64,000 nt of DNA from Foetidibacter luteolus (GTDB lineage: Bacteria > Bacteroidota > Bacteroidia > Chitinophagales > Chitinophagaceae), in the NCBI RefSeq assembly GCF_009650435.1, contig NZ_VVIP01000052.1:83974-147973 (forward strand). Direction: 5' to 3'. Below, piece after piece: positions 1-8,557 of this stretch. A program made the translations under genes and the position numbers. The notes under the pieces were generated by a model. The model was given only the letters and a program-made list of their open reading frames with translations, did no database searches and was not told the DNA's origin. Each line of letters starts with the position of its first letter. The stretch's first letter is position 1.

Positions 1-31
1 AAACCGGGCGTCGTATAAAAGTTTCAACCAT
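1..31 (-). CDS. RND efflux permease, first 10 codons only (cut by window edge)
   Basis: On the minus strand an ATG at 31-29 opens a frame reading MVETFIRRPV before the window ends. This is the usual opening of HAE1/AcrB-type RND permeases, which begin with a short cytoplasmic helix and an F-I-x-R-P-V signature ahead of the first membrane segment. It lies downstream of, and in the same direction as, the membrane fusion protein gene, which is the expected partner. Only ten codons are visible, so the call rests on this short signature plus context. Confidence 0.7.
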   Translation of the reverse strand, partial: MVETFIRRPV

Positions 32-290
32 TTTAGATAAGTAGGTTATATGCAAAAAGCATAGCCAGCATTCATTACCATAAGCAATGAGCTACGTATT
101 ATGGGTTAATCCCACGAAATGGCCATGGTTAGAATAATTATGTACTTAGCAACAGAATTGCTATTAAACTTCGTTGTGCAATCTTGCGTGTCGAAGCAGC
201 AAGATTGGAACACTTGTACGTTCGGTCCTTAAGGGAGGAACACACGTTAACAAATGCTCTTTAAACATTGAACAACCAAACATTCAACAA
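32..290. other. Intergenic gap between fusion protein and RND permease
   Basis: A gap of about 259 bases separates the two pump genes, unusually long for this pair. It holds a degenerate copy of the dispersed repeat (a CACTTGTACG core at 211-220). No coding frame is convincing. Confidence 0.5.
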
Positions 291-1418
291 TTACAGCTTT
301 GCAGCCACAAGGCTATCACTTTGTACATACCGTGGTGTTATACTGGCGCCGTCACGTATACTTTGTATACCTTCGTAAACAATGGTATCACCGGCAGACA
401 AACCGGATTTGACAATGATAAATTCATCAATCCTTGTTTGCGGGGCAAAGTTTTTCATGGTCACTTTATTGTCTTTGCCAACCACAAATACGTAGTTTTT
501 GTCCTGTATTTCAAACACCGCTTTTTGAGGGATCATTAAGGCGGAAGATACTTCTGTAGTAAGTTTTACCTTGCCGGAAGCGCCATGCTTCAGTATTTTT
601 TCCGGGTTGGGAAATTTGGCCCGGAAAGCGATGGAGCCGGTATTCTCGTCAAATTCGCTTTCCATTGTTTCTATGTCTCCTTTGTAAGCGTATTCTGTAC
701 CATCGGCTAACACCAGCACAACATCATCCATAGATGGTTTATTGCTTTTCTTGGTCTTCATATAACGCAGGTATTCATTTTCCGATACATTAAAGTAAGC
801 GTACATGGCTTCAAGGTTAGAAACTGTAGTAAGCAGGTTACCTTCTGTAACCAGGCTGCCCACTTTAAAGGGAATACGGTCTATCACCCCGTTGAAAGGA
901 GAGCGTATGTAAGTATAAGACAGCCGTATTTTAGCGTTTTCTTCCAAAGAGCGGGCTTCGCTTATTTTGGCTTCCGCGGATTTTATTTTTGCCTCGGCCA
1001 GTTCCAGCTCCGTTTTAGAAATAATGTTTTTTTCAACAAGTATTTTTACGCGTTTCATTTCCAGTTCAGCCGTTTTGGCTTCAGCTACGGCGCTGGCCAG
1101 TGCCGCCTTTGATTGTGAAAGCTGGGTTTGGTATTCAGCGTCGTTTATAATAAACAAGGGCTGCCCTTTGGTTACAGCCTGTCCCTCGTCCACAAGTATT
1201 TTATCGATAAAGCCGGGCACTTTGGCCCTTATTTCAACATTCTGTAAGGCTTGTATATCTGTTACGTACCCTTGTTGCAGAACAGTGTCTTTTTCTTCTA
1301 ATCTAACTACCGGGAGTGTGATAGGTTTTTCGCCTGTATTTTCCGTGCCCCCTTTAACAGTACATCCCGTTATCGCTATCAAAAAAATCGCCGTTAAGTA
1401 TAAATAATATTTCATCAT
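291..1418 (-). CDS. RND efflux periplasmic adaptor (membrane fusion lipoprotein)
   Basis: Periplasmic adaptor subunit of a tripartite RND efflux pump, linking the inner-membrane permease to an outer-membrane channel. The N-terminus is a lipoprotein signal with a lipobox ending in ITGC at residues 16-19. A biotinyl-lipoyl half-motif follows (about 60-95), then a long helical hairpin rich in Ala, Glu and Lys (about 95-160), the second lipoyl half (RSPFNGVIDR, about 173-182), and beta-barrel and membrane-proximal domains. The length of 375 residues is typical. The permease gene starts downstream at position 31. Drug or metal specificity cannot be inferred. The start is the first of two consecutive Met codons; either may be used. 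Confidence 0.93.
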   Translation of the reverse strand: MMKYYLYLTAIFLIAITGCTVKGGTENTGEKPITLPVVRLEEKDTVLQQGYVTDIQALQNVEIRAKVPGFIDKILVDEGQAVTKGQPLFIINDAEYQTQLSQSKAALASAVAEAKTAELEMKRVKILVEKNIISKTELELAEAKIKSAEAKISEARSLEENAKIRLSYTYIRSPFNGVIDRIPFKVGSLVTEGNLLTTVSNLEAMYAYFNVSENEYLRYMKTKKSNKPSMDDVVLVLADGTEYAYKGDIETMESEFDENTGSIAFRAKFPNPEKILKHGASGKVKLTTEVSSALMIPQKAVFEIQDKNYVFVVGKDNKVTMKNFAPQTRIDEFIIVKSGLSAGDTIVYEGIQSIRDGASITPRYVQSDSLVAAKL

Positions 1419-1518
1419 GCTAATTTTTGGTTGTTAAAAATTGGCAGGCAATCCAAAGTCTCAATAAAGTAAAAAGTGTAATGGCTGCGTGGCGCAGCAT
1501 GGCAAATTGGGGGAGTAA

Positions 1519-1911
1519 TCAGAATGGGGTAAGCCTGAAAAGGAAGGCGTAGTAGTACGGAAGCGCATGCGCCCCTCTATCGTTGTTGAAGTCGTGGTGT
1601 TCGGGATAACAAGCTATTTCATACTTCCAGCCGGGTGTTTTGGTCACCTCTACACTGGCGGTACGTACCTGCCTGAACTTAAGGCGGTATTTGTTGGTAA
1701 GTTTTTTTTCGGAAGACGGTTTATAAAAACTAATATCTTCCTGGAACCTGATGCGTTCAGAACATTCCCGTTTAATGTCCGATGCCTCAGAATGCATCTC
1801 CAGCGTGGTGAATGTATGGTCTATTTTTTCCGCTGAAAGTTTGTTAGCGGTACAGAGCATGAAAAAGCAAAAGATAAACAGAACGATATTTTTCGCTTTT
1901 CCTAACGGCAT
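1519..1911 (-). CDS. Hypothetical secreted protein, 130 aa
   Basis: I do not recognise this family. The first 27 residues form a plausible Sec signal peptide: basic start, hydrophobic run (IVLFIFCFFMLC), and a possible cleavage site near LSA. The mature part is about 100 residues, charged and basic, ends in Phe, and has several aromatic strands (YYYAFLFRL near the end) that suggest a beta-rich exported protein. It stands alone between the efflux adaptor and the nucleosidase, all on the minus strand. The gap upstream of its start is AT-rich and may carry its promoter, but I cannot define one. Confidence 0.6.
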   Translation of the reverse strand: MPLGKAKNIVLFIFCFFMLCTANKLSAEKIDHTFTTLEMHSEASDIKRECSERIRFQEDISFYKPSSEKKLTNKYRLKFRQVRTASVEVTKTPGWKYEIACYPEHHDFNNDRGAHALPYYYAFLFRLTPF

Positions 1912-2043
1912 TGTTACAGGTTAAACATTTGGTGAGGCCTAAAATTACAGCTTATAAGGCAATTTTAATGTGAATTAAAAGTAATATTCACATTTTATTT
2001 AAATTAATGTGAGACACTTTTAAGGAATCTGGGTTACGCATAT

Positions 2044-2643
2044 TTACAGAAATTGCTGGATTATTTTTTTGAACGCCGCTGCTGCGTTGTGCACCTGTAC
2101 AGCCCAGTCGTCAGCCGCCATGCCATCAGCCCCGTCAGATATATATTTAAGGCACAAAAAAGGAATTTGTTCTTTCATTGCAATCAATGCAAGGGGGTAG
2201 GCTTCCATGTCAATGATATTATAGTCTGAAGCGGAATGTGCCATTTCAAAACTGTCACCTGTGCCACAAATGCCTTGCTCAAAGCCGTCAATGGTTAGCC
2301 CGTACTGCAAAACCGGTGCTACGCCAGACAGCGGGGTTTCATATTTTTTGAAACCAAGGCCACGCACATCCATATCCCGTTGTATAAAGCTGGTACAGCA
2401 TATTACCTGCCCACGTTTAAAACTATTACTGCCTGCCGAGCCGAGATTAATGATAATGCCTGGTCTTAGTTCCTGTATTGCTTTGGTAAGATGATAGGCC
2501 GCGTTTACTTTGCCAATACCAACGATAAGTGAATTGAACTCTTCAAATTCCCCGGCTGCCTCAGAGCTTAGTGCGAACACAAATAATGGATGGTATTCTA
2601 AAAGGTTTTTTTGTTGGAGAAATTGCTGTAACGATTGCTGCAT
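2044..2643 (-). CDS. Nucleoside phosphorylase-family hydrolase (MTA/SAH nucleosidase or futalosine hydrolase-like)
   Basis: Member of the PNP_UDP_1 fold that cleaves N-ribosidic bonds. Supporting features are the Gly-rich segment VGIGKVNAAY (about 42-51), the INLGSAGS loop (about 65-72), the ribose-binding Glu in IIDMEAYPLA (about 143-152), and the catalytic Asp region KYISDGAD. At 199 residues it is slightly short, as for MqnB-type futalosine hydrolases. Candidate substrates are futalosine (menaquinone route) or methylthioadenosine/S-adenosylhomocysteine; the sequence alone does not decide. The Rieske gene sits 20 bases upstream on the same strand, so the two may be co-transcribed. Confidence 0.8.
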   Translation of the reverse strand: MQQSLQQFLQQKNLLEYHPLFVFALSSEAAGEFEEFNSLIVGIGKVNAAYHLTKAIQELRPGIIINLGSAGSNSFKRGQVICCTSFIQRDMDVRGLGFKKYETPLSGVAPVLQYGLTIDGFEQGICGTGDSFEMAHSASDYNIIDMEAYPLALIAMKEQIPFLCLKYISDGADGMAADDWAVQVHNAAAAFKKIIQQFL

Positions 2644-2663
2644 TATTTTAATGTACTTAAGTG

Positions 2664-3008
2664 TTAGCCAAATAACCCTGACGACTCAATGCCAATGTAA
2701 ATGCCGTCTTCCTTTTGTTCTATGTGGTAGGTTTTAAGATAATAACCCTCTCCGCTGGTATTGCGGCCATTTTGCATGTTAAACCTGTAGCGGTGCAGCG
2801 GGCAAACTACATTACCAAGCGCATCCATAAAACCATTTGCCAGTACGCCGCTGGCATGCGGGCACTTGTAGGCAAAAACAAACAATTGCTCTTTAAACCT
2901 GGCAACGGTTATTTTTTTACCTCCCGCTTCCACAATAGCCATATTATTGCTTTGCCAGTTAAGTTCAGCAATATCTTCCGCTACTTTGTGCCAGTTTATT
3001 TTACGCAT
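2664..3008 (-). CDS. Rieske [2Fe-2S] domain protein
   Basis: Small stand-alone Rieske ferredoxin of 114 residues. The cluster ligands are visible as Cys49-Pro-His51 and Cys69-Pro-Leu-His72, the C-x-H plus C-x-x-H pattern of this family. The shortened spacing and lack of any oxygenase domain resemble the NirD-like or ferredoxin-type Rieske proteins that pass electrons to a partner. There is no signal peptide, so it should be cytoplasmic. It is followed at 20 bases by the nucleosidase gene in the same direction. The partner enzyme is not identifiable here. Confidence 0.88.
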   Translation of the reverse strand: MRKINWHKVAEDIAELNWQSNNMAIVEAGGKKITVARFKEQLFVFAYKCPHASGVLANGFMDALGNVVCPLHRYRFNMQNGRNTSGEGYYLKTYHIEQKEDGIYIGIESSGLFG

Positions 3009-3400
3009 GTAAACAAAAATTGTCTTGTAAGCAAAGCTTCTTTTAATGGCTTCGCCATTCAGGATGATTTTTTGGGCCCGGCTGCATGAACTACTATGAG
3101 GCGCCGCTTGCGTCGCACTCTTTTGCGTTCAGTATTTCTATTCGCCACTGTGCAACAACCAGGTTATTTGCGGTTTTGTAATTTCGGCAGCTAGCGATTC
3201 ACTGTATACTCCGCTTCTGCACTATTGAAAATATACCCCGTCCCTTATATCTAAAAAGATACTTGAGCGCAAATTAAGTGGGGGGAGCCAATTTTTTAAT
3301 AAAACCATGTAATTTTGCCTTACAGTCGGGAGGCCTGCCTTTCTGCAGGCCGCGAGAACATGGTTTCTCCTTGGCTGTTTTTTTATTTAATACGATCCCT
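3009..3400. other. Intergenic region with repeat fragment and small hairpin
   Basis: About 390 bases without a gene. A fragment of the dispersed repeat is present (TTGCGTCGCACTCTT at 3109-3123, the reverse of the AAGAGTGCGACGCAA core). A hairpin with a 7-bp stem (GGCCTGC/GCAGGCC, 3332-3351) sits 50 bases upstream of the DUF3800 start and could act in its leader. Confidence 0.6.
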
Positions 3401-4090
3401 ATGTATTTGCTCTATGCAGATGAATCCGGTAGCTCAAGCGATCCTAAACAAATTCATTTTGTCTTGGCTGGAATATGTGTTTATGAAAGACAAAGTTTTT
3501 GGCTTGCAAGCGAATTGGACAAAATAGCATCAAGATTTAATCCTTCTGATCCTCTATCTGTTGAGCTTCATGGAAATCCTATGTTTGGAGGTAAAAATTA
3601 TTGGAGAAGAATTCCCAGGGATGAGCGTGTGCAAGCTATAAAGGATAGTCTTTCATTAATAGCAAGTCACAACTTAAACCGTGTTTTTGGCTGCGTTGTC
3701 AGGAAGTCTGTCGTATCTCCAAAAGATCCTGTTGAGTTCGCTTTTGAACAATTGGCAAGTCGTTTTGATTACTTTTTAAGACGATTGCACAATTCTGGAG
3801 ATACTCAACGCGGCATTATCATTTTTGATAAATCCACTTATGAAAGTACCATACAAAACCTGGCTACCTATTTCAGAACTACCGGCCACTCCTGGGACAT
3901 ACTGCGAAATCTTGCGGAAGTTCCATTATTCATAGACTCTAAAGCTTCCCGCCTTATACAATTGGCAGACCTGGTTGCTTATGCGATACTCAGAAAATAT
4001 GAACAAGGCGACGACCAATTTTTCAACATTATTGAAAACAGGTTTGATGGTAAAGGCGGTATCCGCCATGGTCTTTACGAAACGGTATAA
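3401..4090 (+). CDS. DUF3800 domain protein
   Basis: The protein opens with MYLLYADESGSSSD, the conserved acidic Y-x-D-E-S-G motif of DUF3800, a family with an RNase H-like fold often found in mobile or defence contexts. The second acidic patch is in the C-terminal third (FIDSKASRLIQLADLVAYAI), where Asp and the Q-x-A-D motif are family hallmarks. I chose the ATG at 3401 because the motif must be near the N-terminus; a longer reading from 3278 adds non-conserved residues and crosses the hairpin. It ends two bases before the convergent hflX stop. The molecular function is unproven, with nuclease activity only suggested by fold. Confidence 0.82.
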   Translation: MYLLYADESGSSSDPKQIHFVLAGICVYERQSFWLASELDKIASRFNPSDPLSVELHGNPMFGGKNYWRRIPRDERVQAIKDSLSLIASHNLNRVFGCVVRKSVVSPKDPVEFAFEQLASRFDYFLRRLHNSGDTQRGIIIFDKSTYESTIQNLATYFRTTGHSWDILRNLAEVPLFIDSKASRLIQLADLVAYAILRKYEQGDDQFFNIIENRFDGKGGIRHGLYETV

Positions 4091-4092
4091 GC

Positions 4093-5280
4093 CTAAAAAT
4101 GCACCTCTCTATACGGATATCTCACCTTATACATATCTCTTACTTTTTGCAGTATAAAATTGCGCAACTCATCAATATTCAACCTTTCCGTAGCGGATAT
4201 AAATACGGCGTTGCCGTCGGTAATGTTATTCCAGCGATCTTTCAAATCAAGAAGGATTTCTTTTTTTACATCTTCTGCAAGCCATTCATCAAATGTGCGT
4301 TCTTCATATAAATCCATTTTATTGAAAATGGTAAGAATGGGTTTGTCGAATGCGCCGATTTCCTGCAGCGTTTTGTTTACCACGCCAATATGTTCCTCAT
4401 GCTGGGGGTGTGCAATATCAACCACATGCAGCAGTATGTCTGCTTCCCTTACTTCGTCTAAAGTGCTTTTAAAGCTTTCCACCAGGTGGTGCGGCAGCTT
4501 GCGGATAAAACCAACCGTATCGCTCAGCAGGAATGGAGTGTTCTCAAAAACCACTTTACGGGTAGTGGTATCCAGAGTGGCAAACAGCTTGTTTTCGGCA
4601 AAAACATCGCTTTTGCTCAACAGGTTCATAATGGTGCTTTTGCCAACATTGGTATAGCCCACCAGGGACACCCGGATGAACTCTCCACGTTCTTTACGCT
4701 GGGTAAAAGACTGCTTGTCAATTTCAGCCAGGCGCTTACGTAACAGGGATATTTTGTCACGAACAATACGGCGGTCAGTTTCTATTTCCGTTTCCCCCGG
4801 CCCCCTGGTGCCAATCCCGCCACCAAGGCGCTCCAGGTGTTTCCACATACCGCGCAGGCGGGGAAGGATGTACTGGTATTGGGCCAGTTCTACCTGCGCT
4901 TTGGCCTGTGCCGTGCGGGCACGCCGGGCAAAAATGTCAAGTATAAGGTCGCTGCGGTCAATGGTTTTTACGTTTAAAGCTTTCTCTATATTGCTTATTT
5001 GCGAGCCGCTTAATTCGTCATCAAAAATTACCACATCGGCGTTCTTAGCCTGCACATAATCCCGTATTTCTTCCAGTTTGCCTTTGCCTACAAAGGTTTT
5101 GCTATCCGGGTGAGGTAGCTTTTGCGTAAACCTCTTAATGGTGTTGGCGCCGGCGGTGGCTGCCAGGAAAGCCAGTTCATCCAGGTACTCCTGCACCTGT
5201 TCATCGGTTTGTTCTTTCTGCACCAGGCCTACCAGCACTGCTGTTTCTTCCGCACTTATTTTCTGTTTCTTATCAATCAA
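4093..5280 (-). CDS. hflX: GTPase HflX
   Basis: Ribosome-associated GTPase that splits stalled or heat-damaged 70S ribosomes. The N-terminal HflX domain contains the glycine-rich GGGIGTRGPGETEIETDRR segment (about 153-171) after a helical domain. The G domain follows, with G1 GYTNVGKST (208-216), G3 DTVGF (254-258) and G4 NKMD (320-323). At 395 residues it is the normal bacterial length. The stop lies two bases from the stop of the convergent DUF3800 gene, so 3' ends may overlap. The start ATG at 5280 gives the expected N-terminus. Confidence 0.97.
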   Translation of the reverse strand: MIDKKQKISAEETAVLVGLVQKEQTDEQVQEYLDELAFLAATAGANTIKRFTQKLPHPDSKTFVGKGKLEEIRDYVQAKNADVVIFDDELSGSQISNIEKALNVKTIDRSDLILDIFARRARTAQAKAQVELAQYQYILPRLRGMWKHLERLGGGIGTRGPGETEIETDRRIVRDKISLLRKRLAEIDKQSFTQRKERGEFIRVSLVGYTNVGKSTIMNLLSKSDVFAENKLFATLDTTTRKVVFENTPFLLSDTVGFIRKLPHHLVESFKSTLDEVREADILLHVVDIAHPQHEEHIGVVNKTLQEIGAFDKPILTIFNKMDLYEERTFDEWLAEDVKKEILLDLKDRWNNITDGNAVFISATERLNIDELRNFILQKVRDMYKVRYPYREVHF

Positions 5281-5384
5281 AATGAAAAATTTTTGGCAAA
5301 AATAAACGTTGCAGCAAAAAGGCCTCCAAATTATATCGAATTCAATGATTCTGACAGTTTGGGTATATTCAGTAAATTAGCATT

Positions 5385-5501
5385 GTGAAATTAAAGAAAC
5401 TCGTACCCCTTGATTTTTTTGTTGATAAATTGACTAATTCAATTGAAAAAGTTGATACCGGTGAAAGTTTTCAAACGCTGGTTTTGCCCCTTCCGCGGTA
5501 G
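5385..5501 (+). pseudogene. 5' fragment of the frameshifted GNAT-like gene
   Basis: A GTG at 5385 opens a 38-codon frame (beginning VKLKKLVPLDFFVDKL) that ends at TAG 5499-5501. Adding one C to the CCCC run at 5487-5490 joins it without a break to the downstream 5510-5908 frame, giving a protein of about 174 residues. From memory, relatives of the downstream protein have a matching N-terminal segment. The fragment is therefore best read as the severed start of one gene, by real mutation or sequencing error. Confidence 0.65.
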
Positions 5502-5509
5502 ACATTAAG

Positions 5510-5908
5510 GTGACAACAAAAAAGGCGGGGTGGTTGTTTAACTGGAAGTATGAATGTAAGTGCCCGGGACGAGAGGTTTATAAATTAACAATAGCGAATG
5601 ATGCTTCTACAATTCAGGGGCTTATAAGTTTGGAAGTAAAAAGTGATCATATTTATATGCACCTGGTAGAAAGTGCACCTTTTAATAAGGGAAAGAGTAA
5701 GCTTTTTTCGGGTGTACCCGGCAATCTTGTTGCTTATGCATGCCGGCTATCTTTTGAGAGAGGCTTTGATGGAAATGTATCCTTTATCTCAAAAACACAA
5801 TTAATTGGCCACTACGAGAAAACACTGGGCGCAGTTCATTTTGGTGGCCGGTTAATGATTATTGAAACAAAAGCAGCAAAAATGCTGATTGAAAAATATT
5901 TTAAATGA
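5510..5908 (+). CDS. GNAT-like putative toxin, C-terminal part
   Basis: The frame from GTG 5510 encodes 132 residues. The central segment GVPGNLVAYACRLSFERGF and the later GHYEKTLGAV resemble the acetyl-CoA loop and the final YEK-x-LG motif of GNAT acetyltransferases. It is followed 7 bases downstream by a small acidic protein, an arrangement typical of a toxin-antitoxin-like pair found in Bacteroidota. The natural N-terminus appears to lie in another frame at 5385-5501, so the GTG start may be only nominal. Function as a toxin is inference; the acetyltransferase fold call is moderate. Confidence 0.6.
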   Translation: MTTKKAGWLFNWKYECKCPGREVYKLTIANDASTIQGLISLEVKSDHIYMHLVESAPFNKGKSKLFSGVPGNLVAYACRLSFERGFDGNVSFISKTQLIGHYEKTLGAVHFGGRLMIIETKAAKMLIEKYFK

Positions 5909-5915
5909 TGCAGTC

Positions 5916-6086
5916 ATGAAAAAGAAGAAAAATGAGCTTGATGTTGACTTTATCGGCGGCCAGGGACCATTAACGATGGATGAAGAAGCCGCTATAAGCA
6001 ACTATCTTAAATCTGTTAGAGATCGGGAAGCGAAAGAAAGGAACCGCAAAATCAGAACAATGTCAAAGCAGAAAGCAAACTTTTAA
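5916..6086 (+). CDS. Small putative antitoxin partner (56 aa)
   Basis: This 56-residue protein contains VDFIGGQGPLTMDEEAAISN (residues 10-29), a conserved pattern I associate with the small partner of the preceding GNAT-like protein, followed by a basic tail. The ATG at 5916 was chosen over an upstream in-frame start because it lies just after the stop of the partner gene and gives the usual short lysine-rich N-terminus. Its reading frame is intact even though the partner gene is frameshifted. The antitoxin role is inferred from gene order and size only. Confidence 0.6.
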   Translation: MKKKKNELDVDFIGGQGPLTMDEEAAISNYLKSVRDREAKERNRKIRTMSKQKANF

Positions 6087-6094
6087 GTTTGCTT
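6072..6094 (+). terminator. Hairpin overlapping the stop of the small antitoxin gene
   Basis: An inverted repeat AAAGCAAACTT / AAGTTTGCTTT (about 11 bp with a 2-base centre) overlaps the TAA stop. It probably ends the transcript, although the following T-run is weak. Confidence 0.45.
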
Positions 6095-6171
6095 TGCTTT
6101 GAGAACTATTTTGAATTGAAATTGGACACTGTTAGAAAAGTACCCGGGCTGCAAAGCTGCATAGCGAATCT

Positions 6172-6197
6172 GGACGTACAAGAGTGCGACGCAACGA
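6172..6197. repeat. Dispersed repeat R1, core copy
   Basis: Contains ACGTACAAGAGTGCGACGCA, the same core found at 54587-54620. It lies in the gap between the small TA pair and the outer-membrane barrel gene. Confidence 0.75.
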
Positions 6198-6238
6198 ATG
6201 CCTCATGCTTATTCCTCTGCCGGGCTCAAAAAAAATCG

Positions 6239-6991
6239 CTACAAACCGCTGAGTGTTAAACCGATAGAATAGGGGCGGATGGTTGGGCCCGCACCGTCTT
6301 TCAGCAAACCGGTAAGCTGGTAAGAGCCATCCAGCGAAAAGTGCCCGAGCCCAATGCGTACCGTGCCGGCAACTTTAGTGCTGTTAAAAAACTGTTTGCT
6401 TTGTTCTTTAATAATGTACGAACCGCCGTATATTGATTTGCCGGTGGCATCAAGGGCATTTTTGCCTTTGGTCCAGGCTTTCATCAACAAGCCAAATTTA
6501 GCGCCAACAGCAAACTTTAGCCCCCTGTTAGGGTTTTCGGCATTGGCAACCCATCTTAATTCCAGCGGCACTTCAAGGTAAGATGTAACCAGCTTGAATT
6601 TTTTGTAGTGATTGCTGGCAGATGTGCTTACATCTGTTATGGGAAGTGTGGATTGTGTTGACTTAAGATCCAGGTAAACATCTTTAAAGAAAATATTGCT
6701 CCATCCCATTCCTATGCCGTAAGCAACACTCATGTGCGGGTTGCTTTTAAAAGGCTTATCAAAAAGAAAGTATATATTAAAATGCCTTGAAAAACCTGAT
6801 GGTTTAAGATTAGAGGCAAGGCCGCTGGTGCTCCAGCCGTCAACGCCAAACTGTATCAGCAGGTGGTCGTTGGCCCTGTTGGAAAGGTCAATTATTTTTT
6901 TTTGAATAGGGGCGGCGCCTGAAGAGTCTTGGGCTTTTGCCCCGTTTATAGCAACGAATAAAACCGCGGCTACTAAAAATTTTTTCGTCAT
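6239..6991 (-). CDS. PorT-like outer membrane beta-barrel protein
   Basis: A signal peptide (MTKKFLVAAVLFVAINGAKAQ) is followed by alternating strands with aromatic girdle residues and a C-terminal strand ending SIGLTLSGL, as in the small 'outer membrane beta-barrel' family of Bacteroidota. The start at 6991 was preferred over one 51 bases upstream because it puts the signal peptide at the N-terminus. The mature length is about 230 residues, which suits an 8- to 10-stranded barrel. No partner genes are adjacent, and the ligand or role is unknown. Confidence 0.78.
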   Translation of the reverse strand: MTKKFLVAAVLFVAINGAKAQDSSGAAPIQKKIIDLSNRANDHLLIQFGVDGWSTSGLASNLKPSGFSRHFNIYFLFDKPFKSNPHMSVAYGIGMGWSNIFFKDVYLDLKSTQSTLPITDVSTSASNHYKKFKLVTSYLEVPLELRWVANAENPNRGLKFAVGAKFGLLMKAWTKGKNALDATGKSIYGGSYIIKEQSKQFFNSTKVAGTVRIGLGHFSLDGSYQLTGLLKDGAGPTIRPYSIGLTLSGL

Positions 6992-7226
6992 GCAGTCTAA
7001 ATTATCAATATGTTTTATGTGTACGTTTGTTAAAACGAACAAAAATAAAAGAATTGGGCTGTAGCGTGTGGTTAAAAATATGCCAAAACAAGATTACCTG
7101 AACCACATTAAAATTCAATAATTTCACCAATAGAACACCATTATCCTATCTATGCAGTTTTACTGTAATTACACATGGGTATAAGTGAAGGGTTTACAGC
7201 TTTATAAACCAAATTCAGGCAAATCT

Positions 7227-8009
7227 ATGCAGGAAGAACCAGTAATTTTTAATAGCGTACTTATTGCGGAAGACAGCGTAATTAACCAAATTTTCATTAA
7301 ACGTGCCTTACAGAAAGTATGCGCCCGTATTGATGTTGCTGAAAATGGCGCTGAGGCGGTAGCGTTTGCAAGCAATAATAAGTACGATCTTATTCTCATG
7401 GATCTTTTTATGCCGGAATTAGACGGTTACACTGCTACGGAAAAGATTCGCAAAGAGCTGGGAGTTAATACGCCTATTATAGCTATTACGGCGGTATCGC
7501 TGCCTGGCGAAGAACAAAAATGTATTGAATGCGGAATGAATGGCTATTTTATAAAACCTTTTACCCAGGAAACCATTGCTATACTTACCCGAAGTTATGG
7601 GGTAAAACAGCCTGTTAGGTTTAAAGAAGAGCATGTGTTTGGAGATGCCGATCTTATAGTAGACCTTACCATATTGTATGCCCTGGGCGATACCACCCCC
7701 GAATACATTGGAATGATGATAAACGTATTTACTGATAATATGGAAAAAACCATAGATGAGCTTAACCAACTGCTACGGCAACAAAAGTGGGACGAACTGC
7801 AGAAGAAAGCCCATTTTGCCAAATCTTCCTTATCGGTTATTAAAATAAATGCGCTTTTTGAAATTGCAAAGGATATTGACATGAGTTGCCGTTCTGGTAA
7901 GGGTCTTGAGCTGATACCCTCTAAAATAAGCCGTTTTGAAGAGTTGTTTAACAGGTCAAAAGAATATTTAAAGCACTACATTGAAAATTTATTAGCGCAT
8001 AAATCTTAA
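7227..8009 (+). CDS. Response regulator receiver with C-terminal HPt domain
   Basis: The receiver domain (about 1-122) has acidic residues E15-D16, phospho-acceptor Asp59 in LILMDLFMP and Lys110 in FIKPF. The C-terminal half (about 140-245) is a helical histidine phosphotransfer domain with the acceptor His196 in AHFAKSS. Such REC-HPt proteins normally work with a hybrid histidine kinase, none of which is visible here. The ATG at 7227 was preferred over GTG 7185. Two single-domain receivers follow within 550 bases on the same strand, so this may be the input side of a phosphorelay controlling the glycosyltransferase operon downstream. Confidence 0.88.
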   Translation: MQEEPVIFNSVLIAEDSVINQIFIKRALQKVCARIDVAENGAEAVAFASNNKYDLILMDLFMPELDGYTATEKIRKELGVNTPIIAITAVSLPGEEQKCIECGMNGYFIKPFTQETIAILTRSYGVKQPVRFKEEHVFGDADLIVDLTILYALGDTTPEYIGMMINVFTDNMEKTIDELNQLLRQQKWDELQKKAHFAKSSLSVIKINALFEIAKDIDMSCRSGKGLELIPSKISRFEELFNRSKEYLKHYIENLLAHKS

Positions 8010-8055
8010 TTTAGCCGTAAACCTGAAATAAACTAAAATACTGGAGTGCAACTCT

Positions 8056-8427
8056 ATGAAGGTACTGATAGCAGAAGATGAACCGGTTATGCTAAAGGCC
8101 ATCCAAACCAGGCTGGTAAGCGATGGCTACGAGGTGGTTATTACTACTGATGGTAGGGAAGCGCTACAGGCCCTGGAAACATTTGATCCCGACCTTATTA
8201 TTACAGACATACTAATGCCCTATACTTCAGGGCTGGAATTGATTGGTGTTGTAAAGTCAAACCCTTTTAAAAAGATACCTATCCTGGTATTATCCGCCTA
8301 CGGCCAGGAAAACACGGTAGAAGAAGCGTTCACACTTGGGGCAGACGATTTTCTTACCAAACCTTTTAACCCCACCGAGCTTTCTATGCGGGTAAAGCGC
8401 CTGTTAAGCGATGTTACAGAAAATTAA
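8056..8427 (+). CDS. CheY-like single-domain response regulator
   Basis: A receiver domain only, 123 residues, with the acidic pair E7-D8, phospho-acceptor Asp51 (LIITDILMP) and Lys102 (FLTKPF). There is no output domain, so it must signal by protein-protein contact. It shares the segment ENTVEEAFTLGADD with the next gene, showing the two are recent paralogues. It starts 46 bases after the REC-HPt gene and is probably co-transcribed with it. Confidence 0.92.
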   Translation: MKVLIAEDEPVMLKAIQTRLVSDGYEVVITTDGREALQALETFDPDLIITDILMPYTSGLELIGVVKSNPFKKIPILVLSAYGQENTVEEAFTLGADDFLTKPFNPTELSMRVKRLLSDVTEN

Positions 8428-8557
8428 AAAGCGCATTAAAACATATTAAATACGCTATAAAACTCTCACTTACAATTTTTTGCTGATTAACGAAGAGATA
8501 AAGATTTATCTTTACATACTTCAATTAGCGTATATATTAAAAACACCAATATTCCTG

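Noticed and set aside
174..539. Plus-strand open frame overlapping the efflux adaptor gene
   Set aside because: It lies opposite a well-supported gene and through a repeat fragment, with no family signal.
3401..4090. DUF3800 gene as part of a defence island
   Set aside because: Its neighbours are housekeeping or metabolic genes, with no restriction, Abi or CBASS component nearby.
5487..5492. Programmed -1 frameshift at the CCCC run
   Set aside because: The sequence lacks a canonical X-XXY-YYZ slippery heptamer, and neither tRNA would re-pair well, so mutation or sequencing error is favoured.
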